Source: Patescibacteria group bacterium
GTDB taxonomy: Bacteria; Patescibacteriota; Minisyncoccia; UBA6257; HR35
Assembly (NCBI GenBank): GCA_025060575.1
Contig: JANXBL010000003.1
Span: 1-35,816 of the forward strand
Direction of reading: 5' to 3'
Length of the DNA: 35,816 nucleotides
The notes beneath the pieces were generated by a model that was not told the origin of the DNA, did no database searches, and was given only the letters and a program-made list of their open reading frames with translations. This document shows, one piece after another, positions 7,661 to 17,167 of the stretch; positions within the stretch are counted from its first letter, which is position 1; each line of letters starts with the position of its first letter. A program made the translations under genes and the position numbers.

Positions 7661-9643
7661 ATGAATAAAAAATTATTTGTCGGTTTACTTGCCGCTTCAT
7701 TATTACTTTCAGTCGTCGTTCCTTATTCAAGCACTTCAGCTCAAACAACTTGTAATGTTGATGCTTTAAGAAGAGTTTCATTTGGTCAAAGAGGACCTGC
7801 TGTTGGGGCTCTACAGAGATGCTTGATTGAATTAGGTTATCTAAATATTGCAAGACCTACTAATTATTATGGTAGTCAAACTGCGGCTGCAGTTTTGCAA
7901 TTTTACAGAGATGCCAATATTCAGGCTGGAGTACAAGCAAGAGGAAGAGTCTTTGGTCCTGCAGGAATAGCTGCTATGAGACAAATGCTTGCTGGAGAAA
8001 TGCCTGAAAGAGAGGAAGTAGTGGTAAGACCACAACCAGAACCACAACCACAACCACAAACAGGTCAAGTACCACCTGAAGTCTTGAATCAAGCATTATC
8101 TTTGATTATTGCTGGTAAGACCAATGAGGCTTTAGCCTTAATGGCTCCTTATCTTGGTGGTCAACTTCCTCCCGTTGCTACTCCAACTCAACAAACAACC
8201 ACACCACCAACTACAGGTCCTAATCTTACTCCAGGAGTACCAGGCTATCTCACCGCAGAAATTGAACCATCTGTTAGCGGTGTTATTGTTAGAGAAGGAG
8301 AAACAGCTAGAGCTTTTGGATTAAGATTCAGAGCAGATAGTGGCGCAGTAAGAATTGATTCTATAGTTCTAAGATGGCCTACTACAAATCCTGCTGCTCC
8401 TGCTAGAGTTATTTCAAGAATAGAATTGCTTGATGACAACAACAATGTTCTTTCCAGTAAGACACCTGCTGATTTTTATCAAGATTCTAATCTAAATTAC
8501 TTTGTTCCTTTTTCTGGTTTGAACTTTGTTGTACCTGCTAATCAATTTAGATCATTGTTCTTTAGAGTAAGTCTAGTAGGAACACTTCCTTCTGTAACAC
8601 CAACATGGCCGAGAGATGTTACTTTTCAGGTAAGTGCTTCTGATGTTAGAGGAACTGATGGTACTGGCGCAGTTATTTCTCCTTCAATTTCACCATCACC
8701 TTTATCCCTTACCTTTTCTGCTGATGCTACAGTTGCTGGTTCGGCATACTTTGTGACAGCAGTTGATCCTTCTTCACCAATGGAAGGATATGTTTTCGCT
8801 TCTGATTTAGTTAATGGTAAATCTCAAGATGTTCCTGCTTTAGTTGTTAACTTAACGCCTAAGAATGATGACTTGAGATTAACCAGCATGACTGGTTCTG
8901 TTGTAAATACATCTATAGTTGAAAGATTAAGAATAAAAATTGGTAATACCACTGTTATCCAGACTACTTCCAGCAACGGTTCTTGGGAAGTTCCTTTAGC
9001 TTCTTACGGTATTACCCTTAAAAAAGATCAAGCTCAAAAGGTTACTATAAGTGTTGACTTAAGAAATGCTGCGGTAACCCCAGCTACCTTTACAGTATCT
9101 GTTGCTACTACCACGGCTATAAACAGCGTGGGAGATACAAAAGGATATACAACTCAAGCTGTGTCTCAGGTCTTAGGTTTTGTTAAAGGTGGCCCAACAT
9201 TTGCTGTTTCTTCTAAGTCTTTAGTACTTAAGGCAAAGAAAGATTCGAGCCAAACTATTGTTACCACCACTGTTGATACTGTTTCATATGTTATAAATGT
9301 TACTGCTAATGGTACGGATGTATATATACCAACATCTGCACCTGTTTATGTTGAAGTTGTAAAACCTGATAATTCAGTTGTTGCAACAACTACATTAAAT
9401 GTAGTTAATGTTGTACCAAATAACACCGAGCTCGTAGGATCAAGGTATAGAGTTCCAGCTGGAAATACAGTATCTTTTGAACTTTCTAGGGTTGTAAATA
9501 CTGACATAGGTGGAAACTTAACCTTAAGAGCTTGGGTTAAAAGAATCAATTGGGGATATGATTCTACTAGCCCAACTGTCCAAGCCACCTTTATGGCTAA
9601 TGATGTGAATACTTACGCAACATCTTTGGTTGTTCCTCAGTAG
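7661..9643 (+). CDS. Secreted surface protein with N-terminal peptidoglycan-binding (PG_binding_1-like) domain, Pro/Gln linker and beta-rich body
   Basis: Signal peptide MNKKLFVGLLAASLLLSVVVPYSSTSA; RRVSFGQRGPAVGALQRCLIELGYLN...YYGSQTAAAVLQFYRD; PQPEPQPQPQ linker; long Val/Thr/Ser-rich beta body. Confidence 0.85.
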   Translation: MNKKLFVGLLAASLLLSVVVPYSSTSAQTTCNVDALRRVSFGQRGPAVGALQRCLIELGYLNIARPTNYYGSQTAAAVLQFYRDANIQAGVQARGRVFGPAGIAAMRQMLAGEMPEREEVVVRPQPEPQPQPQTGQVPPEVLNQALSLIIAGKTNEALALMAPYLGGQLPPVATPTQQTTTPPTTGPNLTPGVPGYLTAEIEPSVSGVIVREGETARAFGLRFRADSGAVRIDSIVLRWPTTNPAAPARVISRIELLDDNNNVLSSKTPADFYQDSNLNYFVPFSGLNFVVPANQFRSLFFRVSLVGTLPSVTPTWPRDVTFQVSASDVRGTDGTGAVISPSISPSPLSLTFSADATVAGSAYFVTAVDPSSPMEGYVFASDLVNGKSQDVPALVVNLTPKNDDLRLTSMTGSVVNTSIVERLRIKIGNTTVIQTTSSNGSWEVPLASYGITLKKDQAQKVTISVDLRNAAVTPATFTVSVATTTAINSVGDTKGYTTQAVSQVLGFVKGGPTFAVSSKSLVLKAKKDSSQTIVTTTVDTVSYVINVTANGTDVYIPTSAPVYVEVVKPDNSVVATTTLNVVNVVPNNTELVGSRYRVPAGNTVSFELSRVVNTDIGGNLTLRAWVKRINWGYDSTSPTVQATFMANDVNTYATSLVVPQ

Positions 9644-9668
9644 CGATTGTGGTTTATCCCTGTTTTTC

Positions 9669-9700
9669 AATCCCCCGGCCAAAGAGGCCGGGGGATTTTG
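9669..9700 (+). terminator. Strong intrinsic terminator hairpin
   Basis: AATCCCCCGGCC-AAAGA-GGCCGGGGGATT, 12 bp perfect stem, then TTGATT (weak T-tract). Confidence 0.8.
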
Positions 9701-9759
9701 ATTCGGCTTAAATTATAGTCATTTTTTTGTATTAAAATTAATAAAAGATTTGAAATTAG

Positions 9760-10875
9760 ATGAAGCTTAAGATTAAAAATAAAGATTTATTATTAATTGT
9801 TTTGATCTTTATTGTCTTAGGGTTTTCCTTTGCTCAACAAAAACCTAAATTTAGACCTAATCGAAATATTGAAACTATTATTCAATCAGCCCCACCATCT
9901 ATTATTGAGACTAATCAAGTAACTTTTAAATTTTCTGGAGTAAACTTTAGAAAGCAGGATGATAAACTTCGCTTTCAAACGAAACTTTGGCCATTAGAAA
10001 AGGGATGGCAAGATAACTATTCCAACGAGAAAACTTATTCCAACTTACCTAAAGGTAAAAACGTCTATTTGTTCTATGTAAGAGCAGTGAATGAGAAAAA
10101 TGAATATGATCCTTTTCCAGCGGTATATGTCTTTGAAACGAGAATTTCTCCGTTCTATAAAGATGTTTCCATCGGGACTTCTTATGATGGTATGTCTTTA
10201 ACTCTTTATAATGATTCTGATAGGGAAATTAATATTACTGGTTGGAAAATATCTACCTCGAAATTAGTTTTTACTATCCCTCAAGGAGTTAAGAACTTTA
10301 CCTATGACATTAATAAGATTAAGTTAGAAGATATTGTTTTATCTGCTAGAGGAAGAGCGATTATTCAGGCTGTCTATTCTTCGGCGACTTCTGGGCCAAT
10401 TGGAAGTGATTGGCGTAATTTACCTCTCTCTCCTTATGGTTTTAATTTTTTGCCTAATAAATGTTTTCTTTATGTTAATAAAAATTTTAATGATCACTAC
10501 GCCTGTGATTACTTAAGTATTTCTCGAGAGGAACTTTTGCAGATGGTCCTTAATGGAAGAATTTCTTCTGATTGTGCTGTTCTGTTAAGCTCCTCGGATT
10601 GTGATGGTAGCTGGTTAATTCGTCGGACGATAGAAAGAGGAGATTTAAGGTGTCAAGCTATAGTTGAGCAGTGGTATAACTATAATTCTTGTTATCAACG
10701 CAAATCAGCAGATAGTGATTTTTTTAGTAAAATTTGGAGAATCTATTTTGATCCCAGAAACGAAGATGATAAAAAAAATAGAAAACCGATCGAAAGATTT
10801 TTCCGTGATCGTTTTGAAAAGATTATGCTTTTAGATCAAAACAATCTTTTGGTAAACAGCTACGAAATTTATTAA
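9760..10875 (+). CDS. Secreted/membrane-anchored hypothetical protein with a lamin-tail-like (LTD) beta domain
   Basis: N-terminal hydrophobic segment LLLIVLIFIVLGFSFAQ; GMSLTLYNDSDREINITGWKIS...FTIPQG resembles LTD domains. Confidence 0.6.
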   Translation: MKLKIKNKDLLLIVLIFIVLGFSFAQQKPKFRPNRNIETIIQSAPPSIIETNQVTFKFSGVNFRKQDDKLRFQTKLWPLEKGWQDNYSNEKTYSNLPKGKNVYLFYVRAVNEKNEYDPFPAVYVFETRISPFYKDVSIGTSYDGMSLTLYNDSDREINITGWKISTSKLVFTIPQGVKNFTYDINKIKLEDIVLSARGRAIIQAVYSSATSGPIGSDWRNLPLSPYGFNFLPNKCFLYVNKNFNDHYACDYLSISREELLQMVLNGRISSDCAVLLSSSDCDGSWLIRRTIERGDLRCQAIVEQWYNYNSCYQRKSADSDFFSKIWRIYFDPRNEDDKKNRKPIERFFRDRFEKIMLLDQNNLLVNSYEIY

Positions 10876-10951
10876 TTTTTCAGATGTGGTTATCTTCAGA
10901 AAATTAACTTAGTTTATAATTTATATATTGCTAAAATTTAGGTTAACCATG

Positions 10952-11024
10952 GCGGCGGTAGTTCAGTTGGTAGAACGTCTCCCTTCCAAGGAGAAAGTCG
11001 CGGGTTCGAATCCCGTCCGCCGCT
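10952..11024 (+). tRNA. tRNA-Gly (anticodon TCC)
   Basis: Acceptor GCGGCGG/CCGCCGC; anticodon arm TCTCC-CTTCCAA-GGAGA; T-arm CGCGGGTTCGAATCCCGTC. Confidence 0.95.
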
Positions 11025-11044
11025 CTTCTGCTTTAAATTTAAAA

Positions 11045-11073
11045 TTGACATTTTATAGATTTTTTGATATTAT
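11045..11073 (+). promoter_or_regulatory. sigma70-type promoter upstream of the O-antigen ligase-like gene
   Basis: TTGACA (11045-11050), 17 nt, TATTAT (11068-11073). Confidence 0.65.
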
Positions 11074-11148
11074 TAAAAGTAATAGTTAAATTTTAAAGCG
11101 TTATTTGTTGTTTAAATAAAATTTATCAATTTAATCGTTATATTAACG

Positions 11149-13236
11149 ATGACTAGAAAAATATTAAATTATCTAACGGGGATTATTTTTCTTATGCCAT
11201 TTACTTTGCTAATTGTTGATACTTCTGTGCTTTTCCCTTACATTACAACTAAAGCTATCATTTTTAGAATTCTGGTGACTATAGGCTTTGTTCTTGCTCT
11301 TTGGTTATATCTAATTAATCCTGGTTCCTTTCCTAAAAAGAACTTTATGTTGATAGCCATAGTTTTTTTCTTATTGGCGAACATTCTGTCAACAATTTTT
11401 AGTATTACACCTTATCGTTCCTTTTGGGGGAATGCGGAAAGAATGGAAGGTCTATGGTCATTGTTTTTTTATTTAGGATATCTTTTTTTGCTCATAACAC
11501 TTTTTCAATTTGCTCCTGAGAAAAAAAAGACAATATTCATTTCAATTGCTATTGTTTCAGTCATTATTTCTGCTGTCCAAATAAATCAAGCTTTTTTTGA
11601 TGGCATAGTAAGACCATCGGCTACTTTGGGTAATGCCACTTATGTAGGTTTCTTAAGTTTGCTAGTAATTTTTTTAACTTTATTCTTTTTATCTACTGCC
11701 AAAAGTTTTCCCGAAAAATTGATCTATTTTGGTTTAATTGGCATGAATTTAATCTCACTTTTAGCTTCTCAAACCAGAGGGTCAATTTTGGGTTTATTGG
11801 TTGGTGCATTTTTCGGTTCGTTGTTGTACTTGATTCTAAATAGATGGTCATTAAAAATTAAATTGGCTGTATTAGGTGGGTTAGTTATTTTAATTTTCGG
11901 TTTTTATTTTTTCTTAAAGACAGATCTGGCTTATCAAATTCCCGGATTTAATCGATTAGCCGATACTCTAAAAAATCCGGTTTCAGTTTTTCCTCGTCTT
12001 TTTGCTTGGAAAATATTTCTTGATGCCTTTAAAGAAAGGCCGATATTTGGGTGGGGGCAGGAATCTTTGCCCGTAGCTTTCTTTGCTCATTTTAACCCCG
12101 AGCTTTACTTATATGAAAGAGCCATTTTTGATCGTCCCCACAATAAGTTCGTTGAAATGTTAGTTTCAAACGGTATAGTTGGTTTTATAGCTTGGCTATC
12201 AATATTTATCGCTTTCGTTTACTATCTTTTAAAACAAAACATTTCCATTTTTCAGAAATCAGTTTTATTTGGTTTACTGTTTGCCTATCTCGGACAAAAT
12301 TTTTCTCTTTTTGATATGCAAGCAAGTTATCTTGTCTTTTTGTTTGCCCTTTCTTTGGTTACTCCAAAAGTTGAGATAAAGGAAGACAGGGGACGATTCA
12401 TTAGGCCCTACTTGGTTTTAGCCTCGGGAGTTGCTTTAGTTCTTATCGTTATTCACTTGCAACATTACTATGTGGTCAGGAATATTATTAGCGCTTTAAG
12501 AGGAGTTAACCCTCAAACAAATCTTCATGATACTAGATATGCAACCTCCGAATTTAAAAGATTGTCGAACATTGCTGGACCGTTTTTAACCGAAGAAGCA
12601 ATAATGATTGCTAACTATCTAACAAATAATGCTGGCAAGATAGATAACTTTGGGGATTTTATCGCTCTTTTTGAAGTTATTGAAAAAGCTTATCAAAAAG
12701 ATCGTTATGATTATCGATTAACTAATATCTATCTTGGTAATCTCTATATTTTGACAGCGATTGAAAAACAATTTGGGCAAGATTCTCGACCAACTATTGC
12801 TAAAATAGACTCTATCTATCGTGAATTAATCTCTCAATATCCTTTGGTACCAGAAACTTATATTCAATATGCCCTTTTTTGGTCTAATTTAGGAGATAAA
12901 CAGAAGGCATTAATGATTCTGGAGGAAGGCGAGAGAAAAATAGCATCTTTATATCCTAAATATTTATTACAACAGGCAACGGCTTTAATAAATTTAGGCG
13001 AAAATAGTTTAGCCTATAAAAAGGTGCAAAAGTTTAAAGAAACTAATATTCATAACTTAACCAGCGATGATTACCAAATTCTTCTTGAGACATATTCAGC
13101 TAACAACGATGTGGAAAACTCAAAATCATTAATTTCTCAATGGTTGAAGATTGATAATTCAAGTTCTACCAAGAAATTAATAAGGGAAATTTTATCGAAA
13201 TACGGCCAAGCTAAAATTTACAATCTTGACATCTAG
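11149..13236 (+). CDS. O-antigen ligase/polymerase (Wzy/WaaL-like) family membrane protein with C-terminal TPR-like region
   Basis: Many TM segments; SQTRGSILGLLVG, FGWGQES, DRPHNKFVEMLVSNGIVGF; helical repeats after residue ~470. Confidence 0.8.
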   Translation: MTRKILNYLTGIIFLMPFTLLIVDTSVLFPYITTKAIIFRILVTIGFVLALWLYLINPGSFPKKNFMLIAIVFFLLANILSTIFSITPYRSFWGNAERMEGLWSLFFYLGYLFLLITLFQFAPEKKKTIFISIAIVSVIISAVQINQAFFDGIVRPSATLGNATYVGFLSLLVIFLTLFFLSTAKSFPEKLIYFGLIGMNLISLLASQTRGSILGLLVGAFFGSLLYLILNRWSLKIKLAVLGGLVILIFGFYFFLKTDLAYQIPGFNRLADTLKNPVSVFPRLFAWKIFLDAFKERPIFGWGQESLPVAFFAHFNPELYLYERAIFDRPHNKFVEMLVSNGIVGFIAWLSIFIAFVYYLLKQNISIFQKSVLFGLLFAYLGQNFSLFDMQASYLVFLFALSLVTPKVEIKEDRGRFIRPYLVLASGVALVLIVIHLQHYYVVRNIISALRGVNPQTNLHDTRYATSEFKRLSNIAGPFLTEEAIMIANYLTNNAGKIDNFGDFIALFEVIEKAYQKDRYDYRLTNIYLGNLYILTAIEKQFGQDSRPTIAKIDSIYRELISQYPLVPETYIQYALFWSNLGDKQKALMILEEGERKIASLYPKYLLQQATALINLGENSLAYKKVQKFKETNIHNLTSDDYQILLETYSANNDVENSKSLISQWLKIDNSSSTKKLIREILSKYGQAKIYNLDI

Positions 13237-13254
13237 ATATTTTTAAGAAATAAT
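13226..13254 (+). promoter_or_regulatory. Putative nrdJ promoter
   Basis: TTGACA (13226-13231), 17 nt, AATAAT (13249-13254). Confidence 0.5.
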
Positions 13255-13300
13255 TTCTCTTAATCTTATTAACCGTCGTCTATTAAGAGGTATTTTTAAG

Positions 13301-15988
13301 ATGGCCAAAAAAACAGTTATCTCTTCAAGTTTTAAAACAAAAAACAATAGTCAACTTTTAAAAATAGACTATTTTTTTTCTAAACCTCATAAACATCCTT
13401 TCGATGAAGTTAATTGGATTAAAACAAAAGCAGAAATACCGGGTTCTAATTTCCTTATGGAAGAAGTTGAATTTCCTGATTTTTACTCCCAGAATGCAAT
13501 CAATATCATTTCTTCTAAGTATTTCAAGATTAACAAAGGCAAACAAGAGACTTCTTTAAAGGATATACTTTTGAGGGTAGCGAAAACTTTCAAAGAATGG
13601 GGGTTAGAGCAAGGTTATTTTGATAATGAAAATAGTCAAATTTTTGAGAAGGAATTAATATCGATTATCCTCTTTCAAAGAGCAACATTCAATTCACCTG
13701 TTTGGTTTAATGTTGGAGTGAATGGCAGAAAACAACAATGCTCAGCTTGTTTTATTCTAGATGTTCAAGATAGTATGGAGTCTATTTTGGAATGGATAAG
13801 GACTGAAGGATTAATTTTTAAGGGTGGCTCAGGATCAGGAATAAATCTTTCTACCTTGAGGGCAAAAGGAGAGTCACTTTCTAGCGGTGGGCACTCTTCA
13901 GGGGTAATTTCTTTTATGAAGGCTGCTGATGCAGTGGCGGGAGCAATTAAGAGCGGAGGGACAACGCGACGGGCTGCTAAGATGGTTATTCTTAATGCTG
14001 ATCATCCTGAGATAATTGATTTTATCAGAGTTAAAGCAGAGGAAGAAAATAAAATTAGAGCTCTAATCGATGCTGGTTATGATATGTCAGATATGAATAA
14101 TCCACTTTGGCAAAATATTTTCTTTCAAAATGCCAACAATTCAGTGAGAATACCTGACTCTTTAATGGAAGCAGCTTTAAGAGATGGAGAATGGAAAACT
14201 TATTATGTAACTAATGGTAAGGTGGCTCAAACGTATAAAGCTAGGGATATTTTAATGGAAATTGCTAAAGCTGCTTGGGAATGCGGTGATCCTGGAGTTC
14301 AATTTGATGATACCATTCAACGATGGCATACGTGTAAAAAATCGGGCAAGATTAATGCTACCAATCCTTGCGCAGAATATCTTTTTCTTGATAATACGAG
14401 TTGTAATTTGGCTTCCATCAACCTACTTAAGTACATCGACGAAGAGGGACATTTTGATATCGAAGCTTTTAAACATACAGTAAGAATTATCTTTTTGGCT
14501 CAGGATATATTGATTTCCAAGGCTGATTATCCAACAGAAAAAATAGCTGAAGAGACAAAAAAATATAGAACCATTGGATTAGGTTATACAAATTTAGGAG
14601 CTCTGATTATGAGTTTAGGCTTAGCATATGATTCGGAGGAGGCAAGATCACTAGCTTCAGCTATTACTTCTTTAATGACTGGAACTGCTTATCTTCTTTC
14701 AACTGAGATTGCTAAAATCACTCATCCCTTTCCTGAGTATGATAAAAACAGAGAGTCGATGTTGGAGGTGATTAATATGCATCGCAATGAAAGCTATAAA
14801 TTGAGAGATAAATATAAAGAAAGTCAATTTATCTATCTCATTGAAGAGGCTAATAAAGTGTGGGATGAGACAATGGAAAATGGTAGTAAATTCGGATTTA
14901 GAAATGCCCAAGCAACAGTGATTGCTCCGACAGGAACAATTAGTTTTATGTTAGATTGCGATACCACTGGTATTGAACCAGATTTTGCTTTAGTTAAAAA
15001 CAAACAACTAGTGGGCGGAGGTTGGTTAAAAATTGTTAACAAAAGTGTTTCTTTAGCGCTAAAAAGATTAGGATATCTACCGGAAGAGATCGATGATATT
15101 ATTAAGCATTTAGAAGAAACGGAAAATATTGAAACCGCTCCTCATCTTAAGAAAGAGCATCTTAGCGTTTTTGATTGTGCTATTAAACCACTTCAAGGTC
15201 AAAGATTTATTCATTGGTTAGGTCATGTAAAAATGGTGGCTGCTGTTCAGCCTTTTATTAGTGGAGGTATAAGTAAAACATTTAATATGCCCAATGAATG
15301 CACTGTGGACGATATTTACAATGCCTATTTTACTGCTTGGCGATTAGGGATCAAATGCTTTGCTGTTTATCGAGACGGCTCTAAGGCAACTCAAGCTCTT
15401 TACACCAAAAAGAAAGACAAGCATACTAAAAGTATTATTAGAAGAAAATTGCCTGATATTCGTCAATCTGAAACGCACAAATTTTCAATTGCCGGTCATG
15501 AAGGCTATTTAACATATAGTTTTTTTGAAGATGGTTCCTTGGGTGAAATTTTTATTAGAATGTCAAAACAGGGGAGCACTCTTTCCGGTTTGTTGGACGC
15601 TTTCGCTATTGCTGTTTCTATTGCTCTTCAATATAATGTGCCATTAAAGGAGCTGGCTAAGAAATTTGTCCATATGAGATTTGAGCCAATGGGAATTACT
15701 AATAACAAAGAAATTTCAACTACTTCCTCGATTGTTGATTATATTTTTCGCTATTTAAGCATGAAATTTTTAAACCCTGAAGAATTGAAAAATTTAGGTA
15801 TAGAAGCAAAGGATAGAACTTTATTAAATGATCATCCGAGATTAATCAATAATAATAATCTTTTAAGCGATGAGAAAGGCGAAAATCTAACCGGTCCACC
15901 CTGTCGATATTGCGGAGGAATGACTACTAGAACAGGTTCTTGTTATACTTGTCTTGATTGTGGAGAAAGTAGCGGAGGTTGTGGCTAG
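13301..15988 (+). CDS. nrdJ: Class II (adenosylcobalamin-dependent) ribonucleoside-diphosphate reductase
   Basis: FNSPVWFNVGV, KGGSGSGINLSTLRAKGE, ATNPCAEYLFLDNTSCNLASINL, APTGTISFMLDCDTTGIEPDFALVKNKQLVGGG; C-terminal Cys-rich tail CRYCGG...CYTCLDCGESSGGCG. Confidence 0.95.
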   Translation: MAKKTVISSSFKTKNNSQLLKIDYFFSKPHKHPFDEVNWIKTKAEIPGSNFLMEEVEFPDFYSQNAINIISSKYFKINKGKQETSLKDILLRVAKTFKEWGLEQGYFDNENSQIFEKELISIILFQRATFNSPVWFNVGVNGRKQQCSACFILDVQDSMESILEWIRTEGLIFKGGSGSGINLSTLRAKGESLSSGGHSSGVISFMKAADAVAGAIKSGGTTRRAAKMVILNADHPEIIDFIRVKAEEENKIRALIDAGYDMSDMNNPLWQNIFFQNANNSVRIPDSLMEAALRDGEWKTYYVTNGKVAQTYKARDILMEIAKAAWECGDPGVQFDDTIQRWHTCKKSGKINATNPCAEYLFLDNTSCNLASINLLKYIDEEGHFDIEAFKHTVRIIFLAQDILISKADYPTEKIAEETKKYRTIGLGYTNLGALIMSLGLAYDSEEARSLASAITSLMTGTAYLLSTEIAKITHPFPEYDKNRESMLEVINMHRNESYKLRDKYKESQFIYLIEEANKVWDETMENGSKFGFRNAQATVIAPTGTISFMLDCDTTGIEPDFALVKNKQLVGGGWLKIVNKSVSLALKRLGYLPEEIDDIIKHLEETENIETAPHLKKEHLSVFDCAIKPLQGQRFIHWLGHVKMVAAVQPFISGGISKTFNMPNECTVDDIYNAYFTAWRLGIKCFAVYRDGSKATQALYTKKKDKHTKSIIRRKLPDIRQSETHKFSIAGHEGYLTYSFFEDGSLGEIFIRMSKQGSTLSGLLDAFAIAVSIALQYNVPLKELAKKFVHMRFEPMGITNNKEISTTSSIVDYIFRYLSMKFLNPEELKNLGIEAKDRTLLNDHPRLINNNNLLSDEKGENLTGPPCRYCGGMTTRTGSCYTCLDCGESSGGCG

Positions 15989-16863
15989 ATTTTTGCTCGT
16001 CTTCTACCGTGAAAAGCTCGATGGATCTCTTTAAGTTCTTTGTTGGTGAGATGAGTATAAATTTGTGTTGTTTGAATATTTTTATGACCAAGCAAAAGTT
16101 GAATGGCCCGGAGATCAGCTCCTGCCATTAATAAATCAGTAGCAAATTGGTGTCGCAAAAGATGAGGAGTTACTTTTTTAATTAGGCCAACTTTTTTAGC
16201 ATAGTGCTTGATTATTTTTTGAACACCACGACTAGTTATTCTTTTACCTCTAAGGTTAATAAATAGTGCAGGATCATTATCTTTTCTTGCTTTAAGGTAA
16301 TTTTCTAAACATTTTTTGGCTGTTTGAGAAAGAAAAACAACTCTGATTCTATTTCCTTTACCTCTTACTTTTATCTCCCCTTTTTCTAGGTTTATGTCTC
16401 TATTAAGATGACAAAGTTCAGATACTCTTAAACCAGTGCTAAATAATGTCTCTAATAAAGCTCTGTTTCGTAGACTTTTTAAATCATTGCCTTGAGGTGC
16501 GCTGAGTAATTTGTTTAATTCTTCATCGTCTAAAATGTTTATTTCTCTATCTGGTAATTTGGGTAGTTCTATCAAATTTGGTTCATAGATATTCTGTTTG
16601 TTTTTTTGAAGAAACTTTAAAAAATTGCGAAGAGCAATCAGATAATAAGACTGAGTTTTAAGACTTAGATTTCTTTTATTTAAATGAATTCGGTAATTAA
16701 ATATCGTTTCACTATTGATTTCGTTATGTTTATTACTCTCTAACCAATTTAAAAAATCTAATATTTTTCGTCTATATTCTTTAATGGTTCCGTTACTCCT
16801 GCCTTTTTCAATGGCGAGATAATGCTCATATCTGTTGAGCCATTTTTTGAGGTCTTCAATCAT
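15985..16863 (-). CDS. Tyrosine recombinase, XerC/D-like
   Basis: TGLRVSEL (Arg I), TPHLLRHQFATDLLMAGADLRAIQLLLGHKNIQTTQIYTH (HxxR...H...Y). Start trimmed from 16953 to the Met at 16863 (MIEDLKKWL), because the longer ORF overlaps rpsO. Confidence 0.92.
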   Translation of the reverse strand: MIEDLKKWLNRYEHYLAIEKGRSNGTIKEYRRKILDFLNWLESNKHNEINSETIFNYRIHLNKRNLSLKTQSYYLIALRNFLKFLQKNKQNIYEPNLIELPKLPDREINILDDEELNKLLSAPQGNDLKSLRNRALLETLFSTGLRVSELCHLNRDINLEKGEIKVRGKGNRIRVVFLSQTAKKCLENYLKARKDNDPALFINLRGKRITSRGVQKIIKHYAKKVGLIKKVTPHLLRHQFATDLLMAGADLRAIQLLLGHKNIQTTQIYTHLTNKELKEIHRAFHGRRRAKI

Positions 16864-16903
16864 TTTGGTAAAGTTAATTTTTATGCTAAAATTATTATAA
16901 AGG

Positions 16904-17167
16904 ATGGTAAAAATAAAAGAAAAAATTAAAGAGATTGTTTCTAAGTATGGCAAAAATGAAAAAGACGTTGGCAGTCCTGAGGTTCAGGTAGCAATTCTAA
17001 CCGAAGAAATTTTGAATCTAAGCAAGCATCTTAAAGATAATAAGAAAGACAAGAGTTCTAAGAGAGGACTTATTTTAAAGATAGTTCAGCGAAAAAAGTT
17101 GCTTCATTATCTTAAAAGGACATCGTATTCTAGATATAAAAAGATAGTTGAGGATCTTAACTTATGA
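16904..17167 (+). CDS. rpsO: 30S ribosomal protein S15
   Basis: DVGSPEVQVAILTEEILNLSKHLKDNKKDKSSKRGLILKIVQRKKLLHYLKRTSYSRY. Confidence 0.97.
   Translation: MVKIKEKIKEIVSKYGKNEKDVGSPEVQVAILTEEILNLSKHLKDNKKDKSSKRGLILKIVQRKKLLHYLKRTSYSRYKKIVEDLNL

Noticed and set aside
8030-8070. Short tandem repeat ccacaacca...
   Set aside because: Explained by the Pro-Gln linker coding sequence; not a CRISPR or satellite repeat.
7841-8092. Minus-strand ORF with WLWLWFWLW repeats
   Set aside because: Antisense artefact of the PQPEPQPQPQ-encoding repeat in the PG-binding protein; no family and no start signals.
10952-11024. Possible UGA-glycine recoding (SR1/Gracilibacteria type)
   Set aside because: The Gly tRNA has anticodon TCC, not TCA, and clear genes here (FemAB-like, DegT-like, rpsO) end in TGA, so UGA is a stop.
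13236-13300. Cobalamin riboswitch upstream of nrdJ
   Set aside because: Only 64 nt of intergenic sequence and no B12-box-like motif; too short for a cobalamin aptamer.
13358-13546. Alternative-frame ORFs inside nrdJ (also 14262-14483, 14699-14911, 14833-15042)
   Set aside because: Fully contained in a strongly supported CDS and lacking motifs.
16864-16953. N-terminal extension of the Xer recombinase in the ORF track
   Set aside because: Overlaps the rpsO start and adds a non-homologous leader (MPYLETISLIF...). The Met at 16863 fits the standard Xer N-terminus.
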